A stretch of DNA of 64,000 nucleotides from Dulcicalothrix desertica PCC 7102 (GTDB taxonomy: Bacteria > Cyanobacteriota > Cyanobacteriia > Cyanobacteriales > Nostocaceae). Where the stretch lies: contig NZ_RSCL01000008.1 of the NCBI RefSeq assembly GCF_003991905.1, positions 124,001 through 188,000 of the forward strand. The letters are read 5' to 3'. Position numbers and translations under genes: made by a program. Each line of letters opens with the position of its first letter. Position 1 is the stretch's first letter. Below the pieces are notes generated by a model. The model ran no database searches. It saw nothing but the letters and a program-made list of their open reading frames with translations, and had not been told where the DNA came from. Below, piece after piece: positions 1-8,949 of the stretch.

Positions 1-912
1 AAGCTGCGTTCCTCTGAATATGCATACGTCGTCAATACTCTTACTGGACACGCTGAAAAAGTTACATCCGTCGTTGTTAGTCCTGATGGTGAAACAATTG
101 TGAGTGGATGTGCTGACAAAACGGTGAAAGTGTGGAACCTTCACACCGGCAAAGTCATCCGTACTATTTCAGGACATTCAGGGGAAATATCTTCAGTCGC
201 TGTAAGTCCAGATGGCGCCTTTTTAGCAGTAGGGATTAGTGATACACCTCGTAGTAATGTTAAAGTTTGGCACCTTCAAACAGGCAAATTAATTCATACA
301 CTGCTTGGACACAACAAACCCGTTAACGTCGTAAGCATTAGTCCCGACGGTCAAATACTTGCTAGTGGCAGTAATAAAATCAAAATTTGGAACTTGCAAA
401 AAGGAGATAGAGTTTGCACGCTTTGGCATTCATCCGCAGTTAACGCGACTGCTATTACTTCCGATGGCACAATTTTAGTTAGTGGTACCAGCGACAACAA
501 AATAAAACTTTGGAATCCTCAAACAGGTGAACCACTGCGTACCTTTATGGGACATTCGGGAGAAGTTAAAGCTTTAGCACTGCATCCAAACGGACAAATC
601 TTAGTTAGCGGTAGTACAGACTGCACCATTAAAGTATGGGATTTAAACTCTGGTAAGATATTACACAATTTAATCGAACATACTAGCGAAGTAAGAAGTC
701 TTGCTATTAGCCGCGATGGCAAATTAATTATAAGTGGAAGCAGTGATAAAACTATTAAAATTTGGCACTTACCATCGGGTGAACTACTGCAAACTCTTAC
801 CGGACATTTGGGCGCCGTTAACTCTATCGCAATTACTCCTGATGACCGCTTTATAGTTAGTGGCTGTTCAGACAAAACCATCAAAATTTGGCAATTAACC
901 GAAGATTCTTAA
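1..912 (+). CDS. WD40 beta-propeller protein, 5' end outside the window
   Basis: The frame is open from base 1 with no start needed, so the gene begins outside the window and only its C-terminal ~303 residues are visible. They contain seven WD40 units, each closing with a K-[VIL]-W pattern (KVWNL, KVWHL, KIWNL, KLWNP, KVWDL, KIWHL, KIWQL) and most opening with a GH pair. Seven units are enough for one closed propeller, a protein-interaction platform. In filamentous cyanobacteria such propellers are often the C-terminal part of Ser/Thr kinases or NACHT/STAND proteins; the missing N-terminus would decide. A GTG at 100 could be called as a start, but it falls inside the first repeat and would break the propeller. 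Confidence 0.9.
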   Translation, partial: KLRSSEYAYVVNTLTGHAEKVTSVVVSPDGETIVSGCADKTVKVWNLHTGKVIRTISGHSGEISSVAVSPDGAFLAVGISDTPRSNVKVWHLQTGKLIHTLLGHNKPVNVVSISPDGQILASGSNKIKIWNLQKGDRVCTLWHSSAVNATAITSDGTILVSGTSDNKIKLWNPQTGEPLRTFMGHSGEVKALALHPNGQILVSGSTDCTIKVWDLNSGKILHNLIEHTSEVRSLAISRDGKLIISGSSDKTIKIWHLPSGELLQTLTGHLGAVNSIAITPDDRFIVSGCSDKTIKIWQLTEDS

Positions 913-1437
913 TTAACTGTCTGCTCACTACCTGACCGGAATGCACCTTATGTAGGGCCCACCCTACGTAACAATTAAAATTTTATTCTTTTTTTAGAAA
1001 GTATATCTAAATTCCGTAGCCTATATAGCAATATTCATAATCTATCAAAAGGTATAGTAAGAAAGAATTCAAAGTAAAAGATAAGAAAGCAAAAAGCTTG
1101 ACCAAGCTGTATAATTTTTATCAATGAAATCAATTCAACCGACAATTAAATACATTACAAGCGTCGGTAAGTTTAAAATTATCACACTGTATGTGCCAAT
1201 TAGTTGTAGTCAAAATTTTTACCAAGAAAAAGGTAGATGAATCCCTGGTATTGAATGTTAGAGTCTCTTATTAGTTATATAGTCTACCACAACTAATTCA
1301 AATTACTATAACAGTAGAATAATTAGAAATTTTTGATATTGGCTCTTGAGTCTTAACTAAAATAGCCCACCGGAAACTACTTGATTTCGGTGGGCTTTAT
1401 TAATGGATACTAGGATAGGCGCCTGCCTACTAAATAT
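913..1437. other. intergenic, 525 bp
   Basis: AT-rich spacer between the WD40 gene and htpX, whose 3' ends face each other. It holds a short hairpin at 952-967 (GTAGGG/CCCTAC) just after the WD40 stop and a strong bidirectional terminator near 1363-1396. No convincing reading frame or RNA gene was seen in the rest. Confidence 0.6.
1363..1396 (-). terminator. intrinsic terminator of htpX
   Basis: Inverted repeat AGCCCACCG(G)AAA / TTTCGGTGGGCT with an eight- to nine-base loop, one bulged base and a T-rich tract on the minus strand. It lies about 40 bp beyond the htpX stop. The plus strand also has a short T run, so it may work both ways. Confidence 0.75.
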
Positions 1438-2298
1438 CTAACGTGCAGAGAGTTGTTGCTCGATTTGAAGTAACGCTTCGATACGTTTTTCGGTTGTGGG
1501 GTGAGTTCTGAACAAATTAGCCAAAGACCCGCCTGAAAATGGGTTGATAATTAATAATGGTTCAAATGCAGGATTTGCTGAGTCCATAGGCATTTGTTTT
1601 GCTGTCGCTTCTAAACGTTGCAACGCGCGGGCAAGGGCGCGAGGATTACCTGTAATACGCGCGGCGCCAGCATCAGCGGCAAACTCACGAGTGCGAGAAA
1701 TAGCCATTTGAATAACGGTGGCACTTAGAGGTGCCAATATCATTGTTAATAACACACCGACAAAATTGCCCCCACGGTTTTCGTCGTCACGGGAACCACC
1801 ACCGAACCAAAACAGGTTTTGCGCTAAAAAAGAAATGGCGCCAGCAACGGTAGCAGCAACAGCTTGTGTTAAAGTGTCGCGGTTAGAAATATGAGTAAGT
1901 TCGTGTGCAATAACAGCTTCGAGTTCATCTTCGGGTAAAATGCTCATAATACCTTCAGTGACAGCAACTGCCGCATGTTCAGGGTCGCGGCCTGTAGCAA
2001 AAGCATTCGCACCTGCACCAGGAACGATACATACTCTTGGCATTGGTAGACCCGCACGTTGGGATAATTTTTGCACCATCCGATAAAGTCTAGGCGCCTG
2101 CGCTTCGTTTACTTCTTGGGCGCCGTACACAGCCAAAGCAATTCTATCTGACTGGTACCAAGAAAATAAATTAGTAGCTGCTGCTAAACCAATACCGATA
2201 ACTAGACCACCAGTTCCACCAATAAAGTAATAGCTAATTGCAATCAAAAGACCACTGAGCGCAGCAAGCAAACCTAGAGTTTTGAATTGATTTCCCAT
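1438..2298 (-). CDS. htpX: HtpX-family membrane zinc metalloprotease (M48B)
   Basis: A 286-residue protein of normal HtpX length. Two N-terminal hydrophobic helices (residues ~8-24 and ~28-46) precede the zinc site HELTH at 132-136. The third ligand Glu is in RTREFAADA (E205), between two further membrane segments (~145-165 and ~178-200). Family role: membrane-bound quality-control protease that degrades misfolded membrane proteins, cooperating with FtsH in stress. The start is supported by a GGAG about 11 bases upstream. It is transcribed alone, divergent from the retropepsin-like gene at 2511. Identification is firm; the cyanobacterial substrate is unknown. Confidence 0.95.
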   Translation of the reverse strand: MGNQFKTLGLLAALSGLLIAISYYFIGGTGGLVIGIGLAAATNLFSWYQSDRIALAVYGAQEVNEAQAPRLYRMVQKLSQRAGLPMPRVCIVPGAGANAFATGRDPEHAAVAVTEGIMSILPEDELEAVIAHELTHISNRDTLTQAVAATVAGAISFLAQNLFWFGGGSRDDENRGGNFVGVLLTMILAPLSATVIQMAISRTREFAADAGAARITGNPRALARALQRLEATAKQMPMDSANPAFEPLLIINPFSGGSLANLFRTHPTTEKRIEALLQIEQQLSAR

Positions 2299-2510
2299 AT
2301 TATTATATTCTCCTGAACACTGCTATATAATTACTTAAGCTTTATAGCTAGCAGCACAATTTTAGCCACATCATCATTGTATCAACTCAAACATGAACTC
2401 TTCAGGTAGAAATTACGTTCTAGTTTAGTACGGTTTTCCGTCTTCTTCACTCAGAATGATTTAAGATGTATATGAGATTAATATTCAGTTATACACCGAG
2501 GCAGGATATT

Positions 2511-2969
2511 ATGATGAAATTACCGATACCAGATTTTAGAGAAAGACAAATGGGGCAAGTAATAGTTACTTTAAGCATAACTAACCATGTTGATCAAATC
2601 TTAGCTGAACGTGGTTTTATTTCCGCAGAGGAAGTTCGTTCGTTGACTTTAACAAATGTTTTAGTTGATACAGGCGCCACATTACTATGTCTACCTCCAT
2701 CTGTGATTACTCAATTAGGTTTAATTCAAGCAGGAGAAGCAAGCGTACAAACAAGTGCTGGAATCACGCAAGAGCGAATATTTAAAGACGTTGATTTATG
2801 TATTGAAGAGCGTAAAGGTATTTTCGACTGCTTAGAACTTACCGAAGTACCTTATGCTTTATTAGGTGTAATACCAATGCAACGTTTAGGACTTGAGCCA
2901 GATTTACAAAACCATAAATTACGATTATTACCAATGAATTCTGAGCAGAGTTATCTTACAGCTTTATAA
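2511..2969 (+). CDS. retropepsin-like clan AA aspartic protease (copy 1 of 3)
   Basis: The motif LVDTGATLLCLPPSV around residue 58 is the D-T-G-A active-site signature of small single-domain retroviral-type aspartic proteases, which act as dimers. The frame is open from 2466, but ATG 2511 has GAGGCAGGA four bases upstream, so this start was chosen (about 152 residues). The C-terminal part VPYALLGVIPMQRLGL matches the second conserved block of the family (LIG-x-[TD]-L). Two related genes follow at 3936 and 4404. Substrate unknown. Divergent from htpX, so the 2299-2510 gap should hold both promoters. Confidence 0.75.
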   Translation: MMKLPIPDFRERQMGQVIVTLSITNHVDQILAERGFISAEEVRSLTLTNVLVDTGATLLCLPPSVITQLGLIQAGEASVQTSAGITQERIFKDVDLCIEERKGIFDCLELTEVPYALLGVIPMQRLGLEPDLQNHKLRLLPMNSEQSYLTAL

Positions 2970-2992
2970 ATTAATAAATGCAAAATGACTAA

Positions 2993-3379
2993 GAAATAAG
3001 AAACGCAATAGCAGTAAGTTTAGGCGCCATAGCAGGTGCTTTAACTCGTTACTACTTGTCATTATGGTTTGTACAAAAATTTGGCGCCAGTTTTCCCTAT
3101 GGCACATTTTTTATAAATATCACAGGTTGTTTAATTATGGGATTCTTTGCTACTTTAGCACTCGAAAGAATTCCAACTATACCTCCAGAAATACGTTTAC
3201 TCGTAGCAGTCGGTTTTTTAGGTTCATATACCACATTTTCGACTTACGGACTAGACACTATTAATGTATTGCGTACAGGTAACTTACTGCGTGCGGCTTT
3301 TTACTGGGCAGGTAGCGCTATACTTGGAGTTATTGGTGTTCAATTAGGTGTGATTATCGCGCGCGCGTTGTGGAAATAA
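2993..3379 (+). CDS. crcB: CrcB/FluC fluoride channel, start codon anomalous
   Basis: Small four-helix membrane protein with the signature [12 protein letters not shown] and the TM2 stretch [11 protein letters not shown] typical of the dual-topology fluoride exporter. The only canonical in-frame start is TTG 3056, but that drops the first helix. The upstream in-frame codons still encode a good FluC N-terminus ([16 protein letters not shown]), open back to a stop at 2990. An ATG at 2985 lies in another frame and would need a one-base shift to join. Either a rare start (ATA 2996) is used, or the gene has a small lesion. No fluoride riboswitch was recognised upstream. Confidence 0.8.
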   Translation, partial: EIRNAIAVSLGAIAGALTRYYLSLWFVQKFGASFPYGTFFINITGCLIMGFFATLALERIPTIPPEIRLLVAVGFLGSYTTFSTYGLDTINVLRTGNLLRAAFYWAGSAILGVIGVQLGVIIARALWK

Positions 3380-3391
3380 TTTGATTTAAAA

Positions 3392-3556
3392 TTAATTTTT
3401 ATTATTTAAAAATTCACAAATGAAATTACTGTGATTTGAACCACCGCGCGACCAAAATTTTGAATAATAGCTTGACCAACTGTGTTCTATTCTGCTAGTA
3501 ACTTCGTTATTTAAAAGAGCCGAAATAACAGAAGCGTCCAAAGCATAACTACTCAA
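3392..3556 (-). pseudogene. remnant of a VapC-type PIN toxin
   Basis: The minus strand encodes Y-A-L-D-A-S-V-I-S-A-L-L-N-N-E, the N-terminal PIN-domain signature with the first catalytic Asp. The frame then degenerates. In a neighbouring frame a plausible continuation (Q-A-I-I-Q-N...V-Q-I-T-V-I-S-F) ends quickly at a stop. There is no ATG start and only ~54 codons remain of the usual ~130. It follows directly after the antitoxin-like frame at 3564-3698, the expected order of a vapBC pair. Judged a frameshifted and truncated toxin. Confidence 0.55.
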
Positions 3557-3563
3557 CTAGATT

Positions 3564-3698
3564 TTATTGGCGCCGTTTTTCTATAAGTTCATTACTAAGC
3601 GACTGCCCTTCGGGAATATATCGCCGTACAATTTCTTGCGCTCGTTTCACTACTTGTTCTAGCGTTTCTGGTGTTGGTTTAGTGTTAGTTTGGCTCAT
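3564..3698 (-). CDS. short VapB-like antitoxin, partner of the decayed PIN gene
   Basis: An ATG-started 44-codon frame whose C-terminal half reads EIVRRYIPEGQSLSNELIEK. This resembles the toxin-binding tail that I know from cyanobacterial antitoxins next to PIN-domain toxins (...YIPEG-x-SL-x-x-ELI-x-x-RR). It may be slightly truncated, since full antitoxins are about 70-85 residues. It lies on the minus strand between crcB and the second retropepsin gene. With the toxin broken, this is probably a relic. Confidence 0.5.
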   Translation of the reverse strand: MSQTNTKPTPETLEQVVKRAQEIVRRYIPEGQSLSNELIEKRRQ

Positions 3699-3811
3699 AG
3701 AATTAGTGAAATTCAGTTCTTAGTCAAATATTTGTGAGCTATACCGCTATTGTATGTAATAATCTTATACTATTTTATAGCATAGTATATTTGACATTAA
3801 CTTAAGTTTGT

Positions 3812-3878
3812 CTTGTGGAACGGGCATCCTTGCCCCTCCTATGATGTTAAGAACAGGTTAAAATGCTTGTTCCACAAG
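3812..3878. repeat. dispersed hairpin repeat, GGCATCCTTGCC family
   Basis: Outer arms CTTGTGGAAC (3812-3821) and GTTCCACAAG (3869-3878) enclose GGGCATCCTTGCCC. The same core recurs at 4906, 23699, 29900 and 50277, with a related element at 18623. Here it precedes the second retropepsin-like gene. Confidence 0.7.
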
Positions 3879-3935
3879 ATTGATTCCATATTATATTTAA
3901 GTTTAAATTTGCATCACATAGTGAGTGGAGAAAAA

Positions 3936-4325
3936 ATGGGGGAAGTTAGAGTGACGGTAAAATTAATAAATGCGACTGATGAAAAATTAATCAATCGTGG
4001 ACTACTAAACCCCAATTTACTGCGTGTTTATGAAACACAAGCGTTGGTAGACACTGGAGCAACACATGCTGTCATACCTATGAATATAGTACAACTACTT
4101 GGGTTAAAAATTAGCGGTCAGCAAATAGCCGAATTTGCTGACTCTAGACAAGAAGTAGTAGGATTGACGAGTTCTGTAATTATCCAGATAGAAGGACTGG
4201 ACACAATACAAACTGCATTAGTTACTGGTTCGGAGGTGCTAATTGGTCAAACAGTCTTAGAAGATTTAAATTTACTTGTAGATTGTAGAGGTGAACGTTT
4301 AACTCTAAATTCAAAAACATCATAA
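3936..4325 (+). CDS. retropepsin-like clan AA aspartic protease (copy 2 of 3)
   Basis: 129 residues from ATG 3936, which has GGAG seven bases upstream. The frame is open further upstream, but only through the hairpin repeat at 3812-3878, so the longer version is unlikely. The active-site motif ALVDTGATHAVIP is intact (D-T-G-A at about residues 39-42), and the second conserved block EVLIGQTVLEDLNLLVD is present. It is a clear paralogue of the next gene along its full length (shared V-K-L-I-N, RGLLN, EVLIG/EVIIG). Function unknown beyond a probable peptidase. Confidence 0.75.
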   Translation: MGEVRVTVKLINATDEKLINRGLLNPNLLRVYETQALVDTGATHAVIPMNIVQLLGLKISGQQIAEFADSRQEVVGLTSSVIIQIEGLDTIQTALVTGSEVLIGQTVLEDLNLLVDCRGERLTLNSKTS

Positions 4326-4403
4326 AATTAAAGTATTGCATAAAAGCAACATAACGAACTTGGCTTAAAAAAGACATTAACTATTTAATAGGTGGTAAAG
4401 ATA

Positions 4404-4859
4404 ATGCTTGATTTTAATCGTTCACGGCGCTTGATAAGCGAGAATGATACAGAAATAAAAGTTCAGGTAAAACTAATAAACGAAATAGATGAAGAATTAG
4501 TTTCTCGTGGACTACTCAATTCAGACCAAGTACATATCTTAGAAACAGAGGCTTTGGTAGATGCAAGCTCTATACGTACAGTACTACCAACAAAGATTGC
4601 GGAAAAACTGGGTTTAGATATTCGGCGTTATGAAACAGTTAGCTACGCGGATGGTAGAGAGGAAACAGTAGGATTAAGCGACCCAATAATTATCCAAGTA
4701 CAAGGACGTGAGACAAGAGGAGGTGCTGTAGTTACTCAGGGTTCGGAGGTGATAATTGGTCTTATTGCTTTAGAAACATTAGATTTCGTTGTTGATTATG
4801 AAAATAGATGTTTAATTCCAAATCCAAAGCATCCTGATTATCCGGTGTTTCGTATTTGA
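4404..4859 (+). CDS. retropepsin-like paralogue with altered active site (copy 3 of 3)
   Basis: Aligns end to end with the preceding gene (VKLINEIDEELVSRGLLN, ETEALVD, GSEVIIGLIALETLDFVVD). The catalytic motif D-T-G-A has become D-A-S-S: the Asp stays, but the Thr-Gly pair that shapes the retropepsin loop is lost. Loss of activity is likely. It may be a pseudoenzyme or a dimer partner of the active copy. Start ATG 4404 is chosen because AGGTGG lies eight bases upstream; a GTG at 4392 is possible. Convergent with the phosphatase gene at 5002. Confidence 0.7.
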   Translation: MLDFNRSRRLISENDTEIKVQVKLINEIDEELVSRGLLNSDQVHILETEALVDASSIRTVLPTKIAEKLGLDIRRYETVSYADGREETVGLSDPIIIQVQGRETRGGAVVTQGSEVIIGLIALETLDFVVDYENRCLIPNPKHPDYPVFRI

Positions 4860-4905
4860 CAATACAATTTTTAGGATAAGAGCTAGATTTAAAAAATAGT
4901 GTAAA

Positions 4906-4934
4906 GAACAGGCAAGGATGCCTGTTCCACAAGA
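4906..4934. repeat. dispersed hairpin repeat, GGCATCCTTGCC family
   Basis: GAACAGGC-AAGGAT-GCCTGTTC hairpin followed by CACAAG, in the gap between two convergent genes, where it could help termination. A second GC-rich patch of GGGCACTGCCC-type repeats follows at about 4965-5000. Confidence 0.65.
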
Positions 4935-5001
4935 GAGAATTTTTAGTTTACAGTCTCTACACAGTAGGGTGGGCACTGCCCACTGCCCGCTGCCCACCTT
5001 A

Positions 5002-6741
5002 CTAAGATTTGGTGATTTCAAAGCCTAAAATATGACGAGGTGAGTTTGTCTGCTCAGGTTCAGGAAAACTATTAGCTGCATAGGAGTTAATACCGTAAGT
5101 GTTAACAGATAATGTTTTACCATCGGCGCCAATATCAAGCGTTACATAATTAAATGTATCTGGGCTGAAAAAATCTATTGGTTCGCGGTGTTGATCTGCT
5201 TGTGGGTCGCCTTCGCGGTATACTTTTTGCAGTCCTGGAAATTTTGGGTCTAAACCAATAGGGTTAATACCTTTGGCTTTTTGTAAAGTTACAAGACCAT
5301 CGGTTAAAAATTGAATTGTGTCAAAGTCGTGTTTGGTAAATTTATCTGGGCCACCGGCGCCTATTGGCCCTGCGACAATGGTAAAAGCGTTTTGACTGAC
5401 TGTACGAGTTTCAGGATTGTTAAAGTCTGTTAAGTACGTTAAATCGTTGATGCGGTTTTGGTGGTCGTCTGTTGAGAGAAAAACTACGTTCTCTATTTTG
5501 TTATCGTCGATAAACTTGAGTATTTGATTACGTTCAGCCCGATAATTACCGTACCAAGATTTACCACTATCATTGCCTATTTGGTCAATTGGAGATGAAA
5601 TAGCAACTATTTTCCAGGGTATACGTTTTTTCTGGGCATCCAAAAGTGTTTGCTTAAACCAGTTTAATTGAGTTTTACCTAACATGGTACGGTTTGGATT
5701 ATCCGCACGGGCGCCAATATCATCTGCGCTCTTCTCTGTTTTGAGTCGAATATCTCGATAAGAACGGTCATCTAAATTGATAAAAATACTATTTGCACCC
5801 CATTGCTGTGCAAAATATAGCTGTTGTGTTTTATCTGTACGAGGGTCGTTTTTGACGGAAATCGTTTTCTCTCGAATTGGTTCATATTCACTATAAGCTT
5901 TAACTAAGGTTCTGAAACCCTGAGTTTTATTGATAAATTTATTGGCAGTGTTGACATCATATTGCGAGTTAGCAGCGTCTACACCAAAACCATTAGGAGT
6001 TCCCGCAGGCGCCCCACCGTTGATAAATTGTTTATTAGCGAGTTCGTGGTTATCGAGAAGTGTATAATTTCCGTTTGCTGCAAACAGCTTTTGTAAACCT
6101 GTAAAACCACCTGCTTTGACAGGTTCTAACTGTTCGCGGTATTTGCGACGATAGTCTAATAATGCTTGAGATGTATTTGTAAACGGGTCAGCGGTTGAAG
6201 AGGATATGGCACTTTTGGTTTCGTAAATTGCATCACCCAGCAAAATAAAATAATCTAAATTCAGCTTGTCAAAGTTTTGTGTAGAAGGATATGGGCGCCA
6301 TTGACCGTCAGCATCTCCACTAAATGCTAAACGTACAGGTACTTTTGCACTATTTAATGGTGCCGTTTTAAAGGTGCCAACTGGACTGATTTTATTTTTG
6401 GTTAAAAATCTGTAATAGTAGCGCGTACCACTTTTTAAGCCTTTTATATCTAGTTTGGTAGTATAATCGCGTTTGGGGTCTGTACTAGTTTTAGTCGAAG
6501 AAACGATATTGCGAAATTTAGAATCTGTGGCAATTTGAGCAGTTAAGTTAGTTACGATACCTTGGTTTGTAGCAGTATTGAAAGCGCGTGTCCATACAAT
6601 AATGCTGTTTTGAGTGGCGTCTCCCGATGCTATACCGTTAAAACTGAGGGTTGTTACAGCAAAGCTTGGAGCAACTACGATTAATATAGCGGTAGTTATT
6701 AGGGCTAGACTTACTATCGTTAAATGTTTGACTCGAAACAC
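5002..6741 (-). CDS. phoD: secreted PhoD-type alkaline phosphatase/phosphodiesterase
   Basis: 579 residues. An N-terminal hydrophobic signal (residues ~8-29, ending SFA) is followed by a PhoD N-terminal Fn3-like domain (~30-127) and a metallophosphatase domain. Metal-ligand motifs are LAFSGDADGQ (D143), YFILLGDAIYE (D170), LLDNHEL and VVFLSTDDHQ. Family role: calcium/iron-dependent phosphomonoesterase or diesterase that releases phosphate outside the cell. The start is GTG. No Pho box was identified in the short upstream stretch before the insertion element. The STDDH block departs from the usual SGDxH, so substrate preference is uncertain. Single gene, convergent with the retropepsin cluster. 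Confidence 0.85.
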   Translation of the reverse strand: MFRVKHLTIVSLALITTAILIVVAPSFAVTTLSFNGIASGDATQNSIIVWTRAFNTATNQGIVTNLTAQIATDSKFRNIVSSTKTSTDPKRDYTTKLDIKGLKSGTRYYYRFLTKNKISPVGTFKTAPLNSAKVPVRLAFSGDADGQWRPYPSTQNFDKLNLDYFILLGDAIYETKSAISSSTADPFTNTSQALLDYRRKYREQLEPVKAGGFTGLQKLFAANGNYTLLDNHELANKQFINGGAPAGTPNGFGVDAANSQYDVNTANKFINKTQGFRTLVKAYSEYEPIREKTISVKNDPRTDKTQQLYFAQQWGANSIFINLDDRSYRDIRLKTEKSADDIGARADNPNRTMLGKTQLNWFKQTLLDAQKKRIPWKIVAISSPIDQIGNDSGKSWYGNYRAERNQILKFIDDNKIENVVFLSTDDHQNRINDLTYLTDFNNPETRTVSQNAFTIVAGPIGAGGPDKFTKHDFDTIQFLTDGLVTLQKAKGINPIGLDPKFPGLQKVYREGDPQADQHREPIDFFSPDTFNYVTLDIGADGKTLSVNTYGINSYAANSFPEPEQTNSPRHILGFEITKS

Positions 6742-6901
6742 AGTGTTTTAGATTTATTGCTTGACTCGGTAATTATATTGTTCTAAAACGAACAAGCACG
6801 ATAAATTTAGCTTTTTTTTATAAGGAATATGCTGAAAACCCCTAGGCTTTAGCCAGGGGATGAAAGCTAAAAGAAGGCGTTTACGCCTCACGCTCCATTA
6901 A

Positions 6902-7321
6902 CTATTCACGCTGCTGTGCTATATAACGCTTCACGGTTTCAGTACAAATATTGCCAGCAGTACTAACAAAATAACTTGGTGTCCACATTGTTGGAAGCTT
7001 AAGTAGTTCAGGAAACTCTTTGCGTAAGTGATGAGATGCTCGTCCTTTGATTCGATTCATCATCAAAGAAGGTTCATCTGTTGGCTTTGCGTTCAAAAAC
7101 AGGTGTACATGGTCGGGCATAATTTCCATAGCTATAATCTTCCATCTGTTCTCGTTGCAAACCTCACATATGATTTGCTGCAATCTGTCTGCTATTGCTC
7201 CTACTAGTACTTTCTTTCTACGTTTAGGTATAAAAACAAAGTGGTAATTTAGCAGTGATACTGCATTGCCTTCATGACGGTATTCGTCTGGGGAAAATTT
7301 CGCCATATCTTGTAATTCCAT
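6902..7321 (-). CDS. tnpA: IS200/IS605 transposase TnpA (Y1 HUH)
   Basis: Single-strand-specific HUH transposase. The metal-binding H-V-H sits in MPDHVHLF and the nucleophilic Tyr in ETVKRYIAQQ close to the C-terminus, both intact. It also has the familiar YHFVFIPKRRK start and SYFVSTAGN motifs. The frame is open back to 7378, but that would run into the tnpB ribosome site. ATG 7321 or ATG 7306 (MAKFSP) gives the usual ~135-140 residues. Counting from 7306 the Tyr is residue 128, close to the position in IS608 TnpA. It excises and inserts the element as a single-stranded circle and needs the hairpin ends at 6839 and 8955. Confidence 0.9.
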   Translation of the reverse strand: MELQDMAKFSPDEYRHEGNAVSLLNYHFVFIPKRRKKVLVGAIADRLQQIICEVCNENRWKIIAMEIMPDHVHLFLNAKPTDEPSLMMNRIKGRASHHLRKEFPELLKLPTMWTPSYFVSTAGNICTETVKRYIAQQRE

Positions 7322-7392
7322 ATTGCTTTGTTGTATACTTACACTGTAGATTAAACAATACAGATTCACAACAACCAAGGAGGTGATTAGTA

Positions 7393-8949
7393 GTGCAAGT
7401 GAGATGGAACTTTAAGTTAAAACCAAATAAGACGCATGTCAAAACGATGGAGCGATGGCTTATCACGCTTAGAAAACATCGTAACTATGCGCTACGAGAA
7501 AGAGAGCAAGGATATAGTACGAACAATCAGGATGTAGTAGAGGAAATAGTTTACGCATTTGGTAGTTATTGTGACTTAGAAACGCGAGTAGAATATGGTG
7601 CATGTTGCCCTTTAACATGTCCTGTTTTGAAGCATGGTGTAGTACCAGAAAAGCTGTCTATTGCGTTCAAAAACACTAAAGAAAAGTTTGATACTAAAAC
7701 GGGTAAGTTGTTAAAGCCAAGTATTGTTAAATGGGATGACGCAAGCGGTATACAGAAAAAAGTAACCACGGAATTACGTGGTAAGTCACCATACTTTGGA
7801 GAAATATATTCTGCTGTATTGCAAGGTAATTTAGAAAGATTGGACGATGCTTACACTAACTTCTTTAAGCACGGACGTGGTTATCCAGGCTATGTGACTC
7901 GACTTGATTCGTTTGAATATAAACCAGGTCAAGCCAAGATTGGATTAACTAATAAAAACTACGCTACGGCCTATCTTCCTGGCATTGGTAACGTAAAGTT
8001 TCATAATAGTCGTAAAAAAGAGTTCGATACAGTTACAGATGTTAGAAGCGTCACAGTATCAAGGGAAGCAACATACTGGTTTATTTCCATCATTGTAGAA
8101 ATACCTGATTTAATTCAAGAACAAATGCCACTAGAAAAAGTTAAGTCAGTGGTAGGGATTGATGTTGGAGTTAATAAGTTAGTAGCATCCTCGGATGGTA
8201 GCTTTGCTGAGAATACGAAACCTGCAACAAATAAGAAGACAGCACGACGTTTGGCTATGCGTCAACGTAGTATTGCTCGTAAGGTCAAAGGTTCAAAGAA
8301 TAGAAAAAAAGCAGTAATAAAATTAGCAAGAACCAAGCATAAAATTGCAGCGTCAAGGAATGGGCGCAATTGGAAAGTTGCGAATGATATAGTAAAAACT
8401 GCGGATGTTGTGGTACGTGAAGACCTCAAAATTAAGAACATGGTCAAACGTGCTAAACCAAAACATGATGGGAAAGGTGGTTACGTCATGAATGGTGCTT
8501 CCGCCAAATCGGGATTAAATAAAGTAATTTTAGATTGTGGTTGGGGAGATATTTTTAACAAGATTGCTTGGCTTGCACTAAAAGCAGGAAAGCATGTAAT
8601 TGCTGTTAATCCAAAACATACTAGTCAAGAATGTCCAGCGTGCGGACATATTGACAAAGCAAACCGTGAAGGTGAGAAGTTTTTGTGTACTAATTGCGGT
8701 CATACTGACCACGCCGACACGAAAGCGAGCAGAACAATTGCTTTAAAAGCAGGGTTAGATTTCCCTAAAAATAAGAAGTCTCTACGTGCGGACTGCGCGA
8801 AAGTTACGCCTAGGAGTCATCAACACAAAGTGGTTGAGCCTAGGAACCATACCTATGGGGTGAGTGGAACACAGTTGTCCCTCTTTGATACAACTGACTA
8901 TCACTCGCTCGACAATCGGATAACTAAGAAATACGGTAGAAAATCTTAG
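7393..8949 (+). CDS. tnpB: TnpB, RNA-guided nuclease of an IS605-type element
   Basis: 518 residues, longer than the common ~400, the extra length lying in the N-terminal half. The RuvC triad is intact: D257 in [10 protein letters not shown]343 in VVREDLKI, D442 in HADTKAS. A zinc ribbon is formed by C414, C417, C432 and C435. Start GTG 7393 has a near-perfect Shine-Dalgarno AAGGAGGTGAT ending four bases upstream, unusually strong for this window. Family knowledge: TnpB uses an RNA from the element's right end to cut DNA next to a motif equal to the insertion target, which favours retention of the element. All key residues are present, so activity is plausible. Confidence 0.92.
   Translation: MQVRWNFKLKPNKTHVKTMERWLITLRKHRNYALREREQGYSTNNQDVVEEIVYAFGSYCDLETRVEYGACCPLTCPVLKHGVVPEKLSIAFKNTKEKFDTKTGKLLKPSIVKWDDASGIQKKVTTELRGKSPYFGEIYSAVLQGNLERLDDAYTNFFKHGRGYPGYVTRLDSFEYKPGQAKIGLTNKNYATAYLPGIGNVKFHNSRKKEFDTVTDVRSVTVSREATYWFISIIVEIPDLIQEQMPLEKVKSVVGIDVGVNKLVASSDGSFAENTKPATNKKTARRLAMRQRSIARKVKGSKNRKKAVIKLARTKHKIAASRNGRNWKVANDIVKTADVVVREDLKIKNMVKRAKPKHDGKGGYVMNGASAKSGLNKVILDCGWGDIFNKIAWLALKAGKHVIAVNPKHTSQECPACGHIDKANREGEKFLCTNCGHTDHADTKASRTIALKAGLDFPKNKKSLRADCAKVTPRSHQHKVVEPRNHTYGVSGTQLSLFDTTDYHSLDNRITKKYGRKS

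Noticed and set aside
3056-3379. crcB starting at TTG 3056 as a complete gene
   Set aside because: This would remove the first membrane helix and the conserved Arg-Tyr, which are still encoded upstream in frame.
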